A stretch of DNA of 64,000 bases, from assembly GCF_901709675.1 (NCBI RefSeq), contig NC_051100.1, forward strand, positions 9,398,786 to 9,462,785, given 5' to 3'. A program made the position numbers and the translations under genes. The notes under the pieces are model-generated. The model made no database searches, was not told the DNA's origin, and worked only from the letters and a program-made list of their open reading frames with translations. Origin of the DNA: Syngnathus acus. Lineage: Eukaryota; Chordata; Actinopteri; Syngnathiformes; Syngnathidae. This document shows positions 12,295 through 25,843 of this stretch, in pieces; within the stretch, counting starts at the first letter, position 1; each line of letters opens with the position of its first letter.

Positions 12295-12374
12295 ATTGCA
12301 AGTTCTTGACTGTTTTCACTCCAGCTAAATTGATATTGCAAGTTCTTGACTGTTTTCACTCCAGATAAATTGAT
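12295..12374. repeat. Tandem duplication, 2 x 40 bp
   Basis: Two adjacent 40-bp units each begin attgcaagttcttgactg and end aaattgat. They differ at one position seen by eye (ccagc versus ccaga). The near identity suggests a recent local duplication. There is no coding context. Confidence 0.93.
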
Positions 12375-15300
12375 ATTTCATTGAAATAAGTCGTATATAA
12401 TTTCATGGTTGTGCTTAGTTCTACCGAACGTTTAAAAAATGAACTCAATGTGCATTTAAATGGACCCTCTGTTTTACTGATACTATTGCAGTGTAATATG
12501 TTAATCAGTCCATACATGTTTGTCTTTCAATCAAACTAATTGTATTGTGTTGTATAATATTGTATCTTATGCAACCCCAGATGCTCTCCAAATATTTAGC
12601 TTCACAGCCAGACCTTCTCTCTGCCCACTGAGATAGATTCCTTTATTGTGAGAGTGGTCTCTTACTCATCGTCCAGTATATAGATGGAAAGGTAGCAGCT
12701 ATGCCTGCGAGGTACTAGTGTGCAAGACTGAGAGGTTTATTGCTGAGACTTCAGGCTGGACTCCAGAGGCCTCCTCGGTGTTAATTGAGATGTAATGTGA
12801 TTTGTTTTGCCGGCCCTGCATGCAGCCACTCCCATTCCATTGAATCCTACCCTGTGCGATTACGCTCACATGGCCTTTATGCCTGTATGACTTAAAGAGC
12901 CTTAACTGGAAAAGATGAAATGATTATGTTAATACTCAATACAAAGTAACCAATAGCCATTTAAACTGTCTCTCTTTACACGCTGGCAATGCCACAGTGC
13001 ACTTAGGACAATTGCTTGAAATGAAATATAAAAATCCACATTCTTAACCAAAGGATGAATGTGTTGTAATATAATTTTCAGGTAATTGTTAATTTATGCA
13101 TTTTTTTTCTGTGCTTTTATCATTTGGCACCGTTATATAAATGCAGATAAGTCTGCATCATGGAAAATTTCCGTTTGTTTTGGCATGAAATTCCGCTTTG
13201 GTTTCCTCACGCTTAAACCATTTCTTATTGCTTGTGCAACAAAAAATGGAAAGTGCAACGGCCAACCCTTTAATGATCTAATGTTCACAAATATGAATAG
13301 TATACACTTATTGCGTCTCAGAGGAGTTGGCAATACACATTGCTGGAATTTTCAATTTGACTGAGAAAGAACCACATGTAGGTCCAAGGTCTTACAATTT
13401 TTTATCACTATCCACCATATGTTTGTGAGCGGCCAAACTGACCATTCTTAAATGACCTTTCTGCATTAGATCCACTACACCGCTGTTCATGAATATTTAA
13501 TGTTAAAGCAGGCAGCTGATTTTGCAGCTTTACCAAAACAAACACACTTCAAGTGGTAGCTAAAAACAGGGAGAACACGAAAAGACCAGTGATGATTAAA
13601 TTCTTCTCTGATCCACTAAGAAACAGAGAGTTAAATATGAACTAAAATAAACCTTAAACATGACACTGATAGCGACTGTCTTGACTATAAATTGGTTACT
13701 TTATTGAGCTATAAATAATCCTCCACAAAAATTCCTCCATCCTACCAATTTTTGCAGGTATACTGCTCACTTATCTTGTTCAGGGTATGAGGGATCGATA
13801 GTCTACGTATGCCAGCTAATTAGCGCTGAAAGTTCGACTGCAACGTGAACTTGTCAGGAGTAAAACAAATACAAAAAACGGCAAATACAGACATAAAGTC
13901 ATTGAATCCGCGCAAGGAAACATCAGTTTCTCAGTATCAGCTTGAAAGTGAAGTCACAAACAACATCACATCAAAGTCTTTTAGTCTTCTGTTTGTAAGG
14001 TGAAAACAATCAGGCTCTCATATCTGTCTGCCAGCATTCCGCATCTCCGGCTTGATGAGGAGGCAGCACAAAGGCAATAAGTGTGTCACGATGAAGTGCG
14101 AGGGTGACACAGATGGAGAGAGCTTCGAGCTGCCTTCAGTAGACGTAAAGTGCCGGGAAACTGCGGCACCAGCAATGTGCTGATTTTTACTTAGTGGCAC
14201 CATGCGTAGTTCATACATCAAAAAGTTAACATCTGAAAAAGGGAACAAGCACACAAGTTTAGACGAGTCAGCAGCATCAACTGAGCTGACAGGATGATGA
14301 GTGAATGTAAATTCAGTTCAAACTTTTCACCTGTAAATCAGCACAAAATGATTACAGAAAATGTGTTTTATTAGAAATATACCCATCCATATACATCCAT
14401 TTTTTTTTTCCATCACTTGGCCTCACGAAAGACCCAATCTGACTGATTAGTTATTTAACTAATGATTATTCTGCCCATCCCACAAATGTGCCCACACAAA
14501 GGTATCAGGATGAGTCAGAAAGTCCAATACAAATTCCTTGATTTCATGTTTGACAATAACACATCAACCGATGTAAAAATGTAAATAACGTACTGTCTAA
14601 AAGGCTCAGCCACCCCAACTTGAGGTGCGCCTTTAAATTTCCATTGGTTTTAGGTAGTGAGAGGCACTGAGGAGGAAAATAGAGCCTGTGCTGGGGCAGT
14701 GATGCAGAGAGCTGATCTCATTGATAATACATCAGCAGAGGAAATCCATCAGGACCGCATTCATTAAATGCATGAAGTAGACATTTATGCAGAAAAGTGA
14801 GTGTGGCTTCTTGCTCTGAGCCTGTGACGGGGCTAAGTGGGGACTGTCCTCGCCGGGGTGTCACAGAGTACAATTGCTCGGTTCTCCTCCATCCCACAAC
14901 CACACAAAAGGATGAATCATTCATGTTGTTTGGTGACCTCGTCACCTCTTTTTATCTCCACCTACTTATTGAGCATTGAGTTAAAAGTGGAGGAGCACAA
15001 TATGGAATCATTACCAAACGTGCTTATAAGAAAAGTCGTGGTATTTCTCTTGCTTTGTTGTGTGTTTGACCTTTGAAAATATCACAGATTAAATCTTCAA
15101 TTATTTATGAAGGCGAGGGTTGGGGATGGGATGTTTCCATCTGGCATTCTTATTTCGAAAAATTGAGTTTTTGCCTTTTTTTTTTTCTTTTTTTCAAAGG
15201 TTTACCGTGTCATTTGCCCTTTATGGCACTGCGCCGTAGAACATTACCTCCCATGTGCAGCAAGATTATTTTAGCGGTGACCTGTTTATAATTACCCTTA

Positions 15301-15852
15301 GTATCGTAAACATTTATTTTTTTAATCATCTAATTCTAATATGACAAAAACCAAGAGTAACAACAGAGGAGAATAATTACAATATGACATCCCTATGAGA
15401 ATGATTTTTAGCAGTGTTTGATATGCAAGTAGTGTTTTTCATCTGAGCCCCAGAAATGTCATTGAGAGACACTTGGGAGGCGCTGAACGTCTCAATTAAA
15501 GCATGTTAACATGCATCATTCCATTCACCCCATAAGATGAAAAGGCATCATTTAAACGGATCTACAGTGTCAGTGAGAATACATTAGTGTAGCGGCCTGA
15601 TAATATAACACTCCAGGGACTGGAGTGTCTGGCAAATGTAGATACAGTCACAACTTAAGATGCAGTATAATGAAATTTAAAATAATGATCAAAGATTCAA
15701 GAATTGTTTATTTTTACTGTAAAACTGCAATATACATATCCTTATTCTAACACTATAACTGCAGTTCAATTTCAATACAAGACAAACAAGTCTAACATCC
15801 ACACTTGATTCCCCCAGTTGGATGACCCAAGGCACGTTTCACCGTAAAGTCT
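12375..15852. other. Intergenic, no gene seen
   Basis: This is non-coding DNA. Short stretches at 13738-13800 (tactgctcacttatcttgtt) and 14385-14430 faintly resemble reverse-oriented L2/SINE tails (CCATTTTCTACCGCTTATCC), too degraded to call. Bases 14690-14960 are somewhat GC-richer, with overlapping open frames on both strands and no recognisable protein. Confidence 0.55.
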
Positions 15853-15860
15853 GATTAGAG

Positions 15861-16173
15861 CACAGGTGTCAAACTCAACGCCCGGGGGCCAGATATGGCC
15901 CACGTTATCATTTTCTGTGGCCCGCAAAGACAAATTGTGCATTAAATTTGTCATACTAAAATTGCAAATTTAATCAACTTTTAAAAATCATCTTTTTAAA
16001 ATATTTGAAAAGTTTCCACTAGTCTGATTTGAAAAAACAATTGTCAGTTTGTTTTGTAGCTTATACTGTATATAATGAGGCGTTTATTTATTTGGGTTGA
16101 CAGTCATAATGGCCCTTCGAGGGAAACTATGACTACAATGCGGCCCGCGACAAAAATGAGTTTGACACCCCTG
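15861..16173 (-). mobile_element. hAT-type MITE, copy 2 (reverse orientation)
   Basis: This 313-bp copy of the same family lies in inverse orientation: it starts CACAGGTGTCAAACTCAACG and ends AAAATGAGTTTGACACCCCTG. It is flanked by a perfect 8-bp target duplication, gattagag at 15853-15860 and 16174-16181. It is non-coding. The intact duplication and termini indicate a clean transposition event. Confidence 0.95.
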
Positions 16174-16260
16174 GATTAGAGTATCAGCATGAAGGTTAGA
16201 TTGTCTTCCTATTAGAAATATACCAAATTATCAGAGGTGGAATCTTATTAATCAGTGTAC

Positions 16261-16342
16261 CTGGTGATCAATCCAGAGTGTATTTCACCCAGGGATGTAG
16301 GCTTCAGGTGAACTTTAACATAATAAGCGCTACAAGATGGAG
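16261..16342 (+). repeat. Degraded SINE/L2-like tail fragment
   Basis: The run ctggtgatcaatccagagtg, then cccagggatgtaggcttcag, then taagcgctacaagatgga parallels the family layout (GGCGACCAGTCCAGGGTGTA...GGGATAGGCTCCAGC...TAAGCGGTACAGAAAATGGATGG). It is a short and strongly diverged copy next to the hAT copy. Confidence 0.42.
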
Positions 16343-18700
16343 GATAGTCTTCCATCTCCCTTCTATATTCATTGCATGACTATACAGTAGTGTAACCTTT
16401 GCATGACATTCAAATACAATATTTCATTCCATGCTTATGTATACTTTTTATCTCGCTCTATTCGGCATTTTGGATGCTTTATTCCAAAATGACAACCTCC
16501 TTGTCCATTTGCAAATGACAAATTGTAGCTAGGGTGCCCCTTTTTGTTTTATAACCATTTTTGTTGAACTATTGACAACTGGGAATAAATGTGCTCAATG
16601 CGTGAACGACAGAGTGGCATCAAACTGTGGAGGCTGATGTAGGACAGCCTCACTACAATTCAGCATCATCCTCCAACACAAATGTGAATGCCAATGTAAG
16701 ATGCTGGAGATTAAAAGAATTAGTTGGAATTTAAAGCAGCCTCCCAAAAAAAGACTACATTTAAGTCTTTCAATGACCCAGTTTTGTGACATCTATCCAG
16801 TAGATTAGTTGCTCTGGAGGCATCTCAAAATAATGTTTTTGAATGTTCAGTGTGGATATGTCTGCATGCAAAGGATTGTGCACGCACACACAGAAAACAT
16901 TTTTGTCTTTTTGTTTGTAGGACTTATTTTCTCACTCGTATTTGTTGTAGATCTCATCAAAAAACAGTGGCCTAGATATAATTAACCCCCTTCCGCCCGA
17001 AGGAAATAAAGGCATAAAAATGCCACAGCACCCTTCAATTTGCCCTGTGTGAAGCTGCTCCCCATGTTAAAGTCAAGTGTCTAATAGAAAGAGATATCAC
17101 GGCCTTCCTTCAGCATGTCGGCCCGGCAGCACAGTCTGCAAGCACTCTCAGAAACGTAGCAGACAGGTGAAGGGAAAAATAAGCTTGTCTTGCGGCTGGC
17201 AAGTTTAGCCACTGAAGCTGAAGCCTCTTCTATTGTTAAATTTAGTTTCACTTGATGAGAACCTTTACTGCCTTTAACCATGGTTTGCATTTCCCTTCTC
17301 TTTTACAATGAAGATGCCAAAGAGGAATACCCTTTGTGTTTAGATAATATGAGATAAAATACTGTACAAATGTAATTGGAGTTCAGGTTTAACAGCTGAA
17401 TGAGTTTGCACAAATCACACTGCATGAGAGAATATTCACTAGAGCAGAAGATCACACTTTTCTTTTAATGTATTAGTCTAATTTAATTTGAGTTTTCACA
17501 TAATGCACATTAAAGCAGGAATTATGTGTACATTTTAATTACTTTCAGAGCAAAATGGTAACTGAGATCGTCAATTGGATATGCCTGTGATTTCCGCTAA
17601 TATAAGTCAGGCATACATTTTCAAATGCAGATCTACTTCTTGGGTGAAATGATTAATGAAAACGTATTTGTCTATGTTTATTTTATAGTTTTTACAAATA
17701 CACTCTTTTTTTATCAGTGCCACAAATTACAGTGTTACGGACCTTGGGGACCTTGTAACACTGTACTTAGAATAATAATGAACATAAGTTGTCATGAAAA
17801 GATGCTTTTTGCTCATGCATGAATCCCATCGCATGCACGATTACTTAGATCATCTGTTGCTCAAATGCTCACAGCATGTTACGAAGTGGACATAATGTCA
17901 GCGAGGGAAAGCTATTCAAAGGTATTTAATGGGGATTTGCATGGTTAAAGGCGCAGATGAGAGGAAATTATCATCAGCGTATAATGATTCATTAAAGTCC
18001 AATTCATTGGATTTCAAACCGCACTCAGTTACGTTAGGCATCCGAGCCTCTCAATTTCTTGTTAGGCACAATGATGGCAACATCGGCTTTGTCCTCGAGG
18101 GTTGTCTAAAGTGCACATTTTTGGAGCATCTCCATTTGTACTTGTATTGCATTCATTTGCATGTACCGCTTACTATTGTCTTAAATTCCATTTCCTGCTA
18201 ATAACAAGAACAGGCATTCTTTTTAATATGATTCTGCCCTTTTGACAAAACGACAGGGGTACTCTGCAAATGGTGTTTTTCAATACACTGCAGAAGTGCT
18301 GATGTGCCAATTTCCTCCACCTCCCTGCGGGAAGTGGGGCCTGAGAGAGGGGAAGCAAAAGCAGAGTTAAGTGAGAGCAAAAAAACTCCACATCGGGAAA
18401 TCAGAGCTTTCAACAAGCCTTTTGTTATCCAATAGCTGCTTTCCAATAGTCACTTTGATACATTGATTTGCTGATTGGGTTGTCATGTGTTTTATGATTA
18501 TCATGTGATCTCTAAACTGAGCCATTCAACATTGATAAAACAAAGCAAAGCCTTTTAATGTAAGCACGCAAATGTGCCCCCCCCCACCTTGGGGATACTT
18601 TATAATGGAGCTAAACAAACCGAGTCTTCTGGGCTTTGTTTGTGTGTCCAGCATATGAAGAATTAAATGACAACGTACGATAACAGATCTTTTTCTCGTT
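16343..18700. other. Intergenic, no gene seen
   Basis: This is non-coding sequence. Bases 17900-18180 contain several homeodomain-like core words (ATTA, TAATGATTCATTAA) and could be a conserved non-coding element. That cannot be judged from one sequence. Confidence 0.5.
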
Positions 18701-18709
18701 CCTCAACAG

Positions 18710-18763
18710 AATGTCAGCAGTACTGAGGATCTGACTGGCACCGAGTCCCACCCCGAGGCTTGA
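18710..18763 (+). other. Exon-like patch on plus strand (speculative)
   Basis: A good acceptor (tttttctcgttcctcaacag) is followed by an 18-codon open stretch reading NVSSTEDLTGTESHPEA and then TGA. The composition looks protein-like, and the next 190 bases are GC-richer than the region. No upstream partner exon or family is recognised, so this may be chance or part of a non-coding transcript. Confidence 0.15.
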
Positions 18764-21271
18764 GGATTACACGTGCTGCGTACACGTTAAAGCCTCTAAA
18801 CCCTCGCCTCTGCAGAGCTGATCTGACTGCACAATCATCCCCCGTACCCTCAGCTCTGGTCCACTGGCCATGAGGCCTCCGCTCTCCCAGGATGCTCGCC
18901 GCTTACTTCCACTTCAGCAGAGCGCCGCAATGCCCCACGAAGGTCAGAACATGAGTAAATTTGTCAACTTGCCTCCATGTATGCTGGATCACCGAGGACT
19001 TGACCCACGGTCTCATAATCACTTCACTATAAATAAACTCTGGAGTCAAGCCGTTTTGAGAACAAATACACAAAATGTTCTAAAGTTTTAAGACACATCT
19101 ACAGTGTGAGTAGGTCAATGGATAAATCAGGAGTTGGGCTTAGTTGCCACTGAATCCTAAAGCTTAATCCTACCAAGACATTTTGGACCATTTTCTGTGC
19201 TTCCTTCTGTGCCCAGGCAAATGGCATGCTTGGAGTTTGTTGAGGAAAAAACAGAGAGTCCTGACCTCAATCTTTTAAAAAACCCTCCATTATGAACCAG
19301 AATCTAAATTCATATTGAAATTGTATTGACATTCTTTTCACTTAAGGATTGGGGACTCTTGATACCTGTGGACCCCTACCAGTCTATGAACCATTTGGTA
19401 CTAGATCACAGAAAGAGACAAAACAAAAAAAATCATCATCAGTCTCAGTTTTATTCTTGAAATCAGGTTCATTTGCTTATGTACACGTCAAAAACGGCTC
19501 ATCTTGATCATGTGATACCGTGATAAATAAGCAAAGTGACAAGACGGCAAACATGCGTAAAATTCAAACTTCTTTGGGGAGCTTCTTCGAATAGGGCGAA
19601 GGCCAAATAATGGGACAAAACAACTTACAATGAAAAAAAGAGAAAACGCACTCACAATATTGCTAACAATTTTTCTTTTTTTTTTTTTTTTTTTACTCGT
19701 GTTGTCAAATTTATGCATAAACAACACGCACACGGCTCAGCTGTCCACCCCACACACAGCAGATCTGCAATTTCAAGGTGGAAATGAAGGAGCTGGAGGC
19801 AAGAGCCATGCGCAGGGAGGGCCACGTACATTCAATCAGCCTCTGGCAGCTCTTCACCCTCACCTATCGGCATTGCATCACATCCCCAAATTTGCACTGA
19901 GGTGTGCCTCTTATGCACTCCTTGACACATCAAAGGACCGCAGCACTAGTTGGATCCTCACACTGCCGCAATCTGGAGCTTCCATGACAAACCTGCACAG
20001 GGAGAGGACAGGCATGACTAAAGCCTCGAGTAGACGTATTAAAAAATGGATTCTCCATCTCCCACTTCGATGAGTTAAAGTAAATTTGGCAGCCTCTGGG
20101 CAGAACTGCCTCTTCACGCAATGGTTAACCTTGGAGGTTGAGGAGAGATGATCTGGATCACAGACTCTGCAAGACAAGCTAGATGTGATAAATTGAAGTC
20201 CAGCTCTTTCTCCGATTTCTTTCTTTTCAGGGCATGTCGAACCCCGCTCCCTCAAATTACAGGCAAAAGCCCGAGTTAATATTCAAGTAAATCGTGGTGG
20301 CAGAGTACATCTCAACACCATAGCAAGTCTATTTTGGATGGAGGCAATAAATATACAAATTTTCTCTTGAGTTTTACCAGGTTGTAGGAGGTACAGCTGT
20401 ATTTGCAAGAGCAGCATTAAAAAGCAAATTAAAGTGAAAACAGTGTGCTCATCTATTGCCTTCGGGCTTTCCTACTTTCCTCTATAATATTTTCTCCCCC
20501 TCACTCTTCACCTTCAGTACTGGACAAACTGGTTGGAGCGCGGAATTGAATTCTCTCCGTGTTTTTTTTTTCTTTCCAGAGGGCTGCCTAATTAAGAATT
20601 TAATTATGGCTGAGAGCGAAACACAGGCAACAAATCCCCCTCATGTTTTAAACATTGTTGGGGTGCTCATCTCTCTCCCACTCAGTCTGTACAAGATGGT
20701 TCTCTGGATGTTTTGAGGTGAACTGAAGGTAAGACATGCACAAAGATGCTAATCACCCAAGAGAATTCTCCAGTGTGCATACATTGCATTCATGATCAAA
20801 GAGATCCGAAAGCTTAAAAAAAAAAGATTCAACACAATTCACATTATTGTTTTATGGGCAAAAGTGCCCAAATGCTCCAAAATAAAATTAAAACCAAATG
20901 TAAACGAAATAACTGTGCTAGAGTATTCTATTATCAGGTTCAGCAATGCCAGTGCTGCCGTCTCTTCATCATACAGATCTTCTCATCTTGTCTCAGCAGG
21001 CCAACCCTCCAGAAGCTATTTGTCACAAGCCAGCGTTTCACAGTACCATGACCTCCAAGTGTGCTCGCTTGGAATTTGGTGCTCGGAGCCAGCTGTGATT
21101 GGAAAGCTGCAAAAGGAAGAGGGGTGTGATCAAGGTGAGTAATAGCTGTGCTCAGGTTCTGAGGTCAAATTTTCCTTACCAATCAATAGAAGTAGTACAG
21201 CACTACGAGTGTGTTCTGTGCTCAAAATTGTTACATTGAGGTGAATGTATGTCTTTATAACGGAAAGCTAA
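18764..21271. other. Intergenic, unresolved GC-richer patches
   Basis: No gene is established. A degraded hAT-like end may lie at about 19365-19420 (gacccctaccagtctatgaa, then ggtactagatcacagaaaga). A T-run occupies 19676-19694. A 45-codon open stretch follows an acceptor-like CAG at 19763-19900. Another strong polypyrimidine-AG occurs near 20230. The 147-codon plus frame 19630-20073 begins in the T-run and shows no family. Confidence 0.4.
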
Positions 21272-21500
21272 ATATGCAATATTGACAAAATATTGGGACA
21301 CCTGGACCTTTCTTTAAGCGTTAGTGAAATTATGGAGTTTTCATCCCTTTGCAGCTATAATATGACTTTCAAGTCATTGAGATTTGTGTTTCTTTATTTC
21401 AGCATTTGTGAGGTCAAAGGTTACTGATGTTGGACAAGAGGATCTGGGTCACTGTCTCGATTCCAGTTCACCCTCAAGGTATTTGATGATGTTGACCTCA
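21272..21500 (-). mobile_element. Tc1-like transposon relic (terminal part plus transposase fragment)
   Basis: Left to right on plus, gacaaaatattgggacacct matches the terminal sequence of a common teleost Tc1-like element. Then ccctttgcagctataatatg, gcatttgtgaggtcaaaggt, actgatgttggacaagagga and gttgacctca match the reverse complement of its transposase C-terminal region around DLNPIEHLWDELE. On the minus strand it is full of substitutions, with stops and lost catalytic residues, so it is inactive. Confidence 0.72.
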
Positions 21501-24500
21501 ATACAGTTGTGCCTCTATGGCACATTTCTCATTTATTCCATCTAGACAACGCCACCAATCAACCAATCAACTTACCAACACATCAACTAATCAAACAAAC
21601 ATCTGAGCAACACCCCAACCAACTAGTAATAAAAAACTAACTAACCCTAACCTACCACGCAAAACAACTAACTGACCACATCAAGTGAAAATCAATCACA
21701 TGCTGGCTGCATGAAAATAAGTTCAAGTACCACTATGCTACACAATTTGTTATAAAATAATTTCCCTAAAATGTGGTAGGATTCTACTGTTCTTTAAAAT
21801 AAAATTTGCAGCCTGGTGAAAACTTTGTCAATGCCCCATAGATAATGCAATGAGCTGTGAGAATAACTGTAAATGATTCTGAAATATATAACGTTAATAG
21901 AAAGTTAATGTTTTCATTACATACGCTGATGGGTCTTTGTCAGTGGGAACAATGTAGCAATTGCCACCTGCAGTGGTTCTTCAATTGTAAATTGTTGGCA
22001 GTAGAGTTGATATGTTCTAAAGGTAGCACTGAACACACTGTGCAAAATAAAACAGACAGGCAGCAAGCCTATATAAACACAGCAAGTCTCAGAGCAACAA
22101 TGAAACCATCTAGTTTTATGTCGTGCAAAAACACACACACGCACACACCACACACTCAGCCATGTACTAGACGATACGATTGAGGCAGGTGGTCCTTGGC
22201 AAGGTTTTTTGCTGTCACCTCACACCTTGCAGGTCATCTGTTATGGTGACGTTTCGCTGCCACGAGTCAAATAATTTCCCAGGGGTATGCTGCATATAAT
22301 TATGATTTAATTGGAAAGACATCCAGAGAGATAGCACAGGAGAAAAGTGAGTGCTTTGTGGAAACTGTGATAAAACATGGCCCATGTTGACTGACTGTGA
22401 ATGTGTTTTGCCACAAAAACAATCACGTATGGGGGCGGATGCATAATATTGTACGACTGAAGATTATTTCAATTGACCAATGCATTTACAAATAAAACTA
22501 AATGTACTCTTTACAATGTACTAAGTAGTCAGTTAAGACTTGTATTAGAGATGGATTGAAATGGACATTCAATCTACAGGCGAGCATATGCAAGCGCTTT
22601 GAAAACTTGTAACATCTCCGGCAATGAGCTTTGTCATAAAACAGCACATTTGTGCTTTTACAGCCACGTTTTTGTGAACAGCCTCAGGCACACCTGTGCA
22701 ATGATCATGCTGTCGAATCAGCATGTTGATGGTTCACCAGTGAGGTGGATGGATTATCGCAATGAGAGCATATGTGAGGAATAGGCCTTTGGTGTTACTT
22801 AGAAAGGGTCTTAGAGTATTTCAGTTCAGCTCATAAAAATTAGAGCAGAAACAAAAGTGCCCCTCATATATATTTGTTCAGTATGTTGGGGTGGTAAATC
22901 AGTATTGTCATAGATATGATTGTTTTGGTCACACTCATAGCTTGAGATAAAATTGGAATTTGAAAAATATAAACTTTCCAACTCAGCTCTTTTATTCATA
23001 TTGATATAACACCCCCCCCCCCCCTACCCCCATGTCACTCTTTAATTGAGTATTCCGTTATTAACTGTTTGCCACATCCAATTGGATGTTAAGGTATTCT
23101 GTCCTGAAATTATGAATTCATGGAAAGGTTACTGTGCCCATAATTTTATCTATGAAACCATTCAAAAGTCTCATCAAATCACCATATTAAAGTCTTAATT
23201 TGTTCTTTTGTTAGCTGTCGTTAATTGTCTTCTTGTCCTGTCTTTGTCGCATTTCTATCAAAAATGTTTTCAAATGGATCCTTGAGGCTGCTGCCAATGT
23301 CTCTTCTGTTTCTCCTCTTTCACACATTTCTCCATCTGCCACATTAGTGAGCCTCCTGTGAGGAATGCTCTTCCCTCAACATCCCCTGTGCAGTTCATTA
23401 TCAGTTCTTCCACCTTGTTCTATTTCTCTACTCTAATGTAGTTAAACTTTCCTGATTGGAATTCAAACAAAACATTGACATTTGAAACTTTAATTCAATC
23501 AAACTAATCGACTAAAACAGAAAGTGAATCATTTCCCAAATGGTTTCCCAGAAAAAAAAACACATTTATGTTTAACATAATACGTTCACAGTCAGAGCAA
23601 TGTGAATCAGGTCTCGACAGTTTGCAAAGTGAACAGCTTGAGAGGAGAGTTTGGCGAACACGGTGTAGCACCAAGCTCCTGGCTGTAATGAAGACTGCAG
23701 ATGTGTGGAGCAGGGGAGGAGAGGTACGCCGACGGCGATGTAAGCAGCCGACAATTAGCTGCCTGGATGAGGATTCCTTAATCCTGTTTAGTGAGAACTG
23801 TACACGTGAGGAGGCCAGTTTGTACTTTGGCTGCAGGGGCTCGTAAACATGCACTATGCATACGTTGTTGGTGGAAGAATGTCAACGTAGTGCGTCAAGT
23901 ACACATAATAAAATAAGGAATGCAAATTAATAGTGTAGTTAAAAGATTGTCATAACAAACTGACTCACTTTTCTTTTCTTTGACAATTATTGTCTCAGAA
24001 GCCTGAAATAACATTGGAGATGAATTCAAAGTAGAGAAAAAGGAAAAGATTGGCCATCTGGATCTTCCCTGATCTCTGCCTCAGGCAGGACAAGCTTATG
24101 TAAAGGAATGCCCTTACTATAGCTGTTCTAATCTAGAAGCATTAGTCTCCATTTACAGTTTTTTTTATTCAACATTTGCGTTGTTTCAACAAAGAATGCA
24201 TAAAATAGATCACTCATTCAGCTATATAATCTGAAAAGTTGAGGTTTTCAATTGAACATATTCATTGTATTAAATTGAGGTTATGCTGTATGGATTTGAT
24301 AATAGCAAGCTCTCCCAGACAATGACAGGATGGGCATTTTTAGATAATGTTACTATTTAATGAGCACACGATGGGCTTTGACTTTGCAATATGGTTCAGT
24401 TAGCAACCTTTTACAGATATGGAGTTGAATCGGTGGGGAGTTCATTTTGTGCATCGTGGGAGGAGTATATGCAAACAAATGAATTTAGCCCATATAATTT

Positions 24501-25841
24501 GATTTATAAAACCAAAGACAAATTGCCTTGACTGAGTTTGCATCTTTAAATAGCTCGTCTGAAGGGCAGGTGCAAACCAGCATACACAACAGTGCACAGA
24601 CAAAATGAGAGGTGGTGGCGAGAAGTTTTTCGCTTGTGTAAACATTTTTGAATTGCCAATAAAAATTGTCATGACATATCATGTATTCAGCGTTACAATT
24701 TTGGAGCAGTCATCTGTGACAAAACTCCTTTCAACACTGCATTTGTGTGTTGGGTCTTTTCAGCACACTGTAACAAATGGTGCTGACCTCTCCCAAATTG
24801 ATTTTCCAGGTGTTGCATAATAATGTGATTGAGACCTTGGCTAGTATTCAGGCCAAACTTGAACCTTTTTCCTCCCTTACAGTCAGTCGGCAATTCTGAC
24901 GTTGTTTAAGGATTATCCCGAGTGATTTGAGTTTTATGTACAATTGGCACGTGCTCGAGACGCAATAGATTTCTCACTTACACTTCAAATTCCATCACAT
25001 TAAACTTCTCCCAAATTGTTCATGGTAAAAAACCCCAGTTGCCACCATTTTTACTGTTGTCTGTTGTCAACAGCGCTCACTATCTGTCAACAGCCTGCCT
25101 GCTATATAGGATCTCAAAAGGTTGCAATCTTAGATCACTCACACTCAACAGCATCATGAGCAATCTCTAAACAGTGAACACAGAATTTAGTGCCTGCTAT
25201 TTGGTATCTAAGTAAATCAAGACTTAAATCTTTTGTGCTGGCCCTCCAAGCGCTGCAATTCTGACATTCAAAGTCTGTTGCTTTTCTATATAATGCATGG
25301 TGTTGCCAGGGCTAAAGTGGGCTGACTTTGTTCCGTTGGGACAAAAACAGCACCCATCAAGGCCTCCCAGGGGCTTCAATTAGCAATTCCCCTGTTTCTC
25401 GGTGGTCACTCAAGATCCTGTGCTTCTTTTGCAAAGGATTCACCACATCTTTAGTGGCAGGGCTTACTTAAAACCCAACCCACATACTGTACCAAACCAT
25501 AAGCTATCTCTGAAAATAACCTTGGGAAAGTAGGGCTGGAGGTTGGAAGGATCTAGCACACTTGATTTGTCTCCTCTATTATAAGTCTTTGTGATTTGCT
25601 GTCTCCAAGGAGCTTGCAGCAGCACAGTTGGTATTGAATGCTGTCCTGTTAAATTATTGGGGGACCAAAAATTTACTGCTGTGGCCTGGTACCTTTCAGT
25701 ACTGTAAGTTCAATGTTATATAAAAGTTTCAATGTGCGCACCAAGGAAAGAAAGTTAGGCGCTACACGAGGCGTGAGGTTTAAAATGTTTGTGTTTGTCA
25801 ATGCCGCAAAAAAAATCAAGCATGTGTTGAAGCACCATATA
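21501..25841. other. Intergenic, no gene seen
   Basis: Bases 21540-21680 are an A/C-rich low-complexity stretch of caac/caat words. A short CA-rich microsatellite lies at 22130-22157. A 13-C run occupies 23012-23024. Opposed open frames at 23504-23854 have no recognisable protein. Confidence 0.55.
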
Positions 25842-25843
25842 TA

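Noticed and set aside
19630-20073. 147-codon plus-strand ORF
   Set aside because: It begins inside a poly-T tract (Phe run) and continues through unrelated sequence without a coherent product.
21630-21655. ctaaccctaaccta resembling an interstitial telomere repeat
   Set aside because: It spans only about two units within a broader A/C-rich low-complexity stretch.
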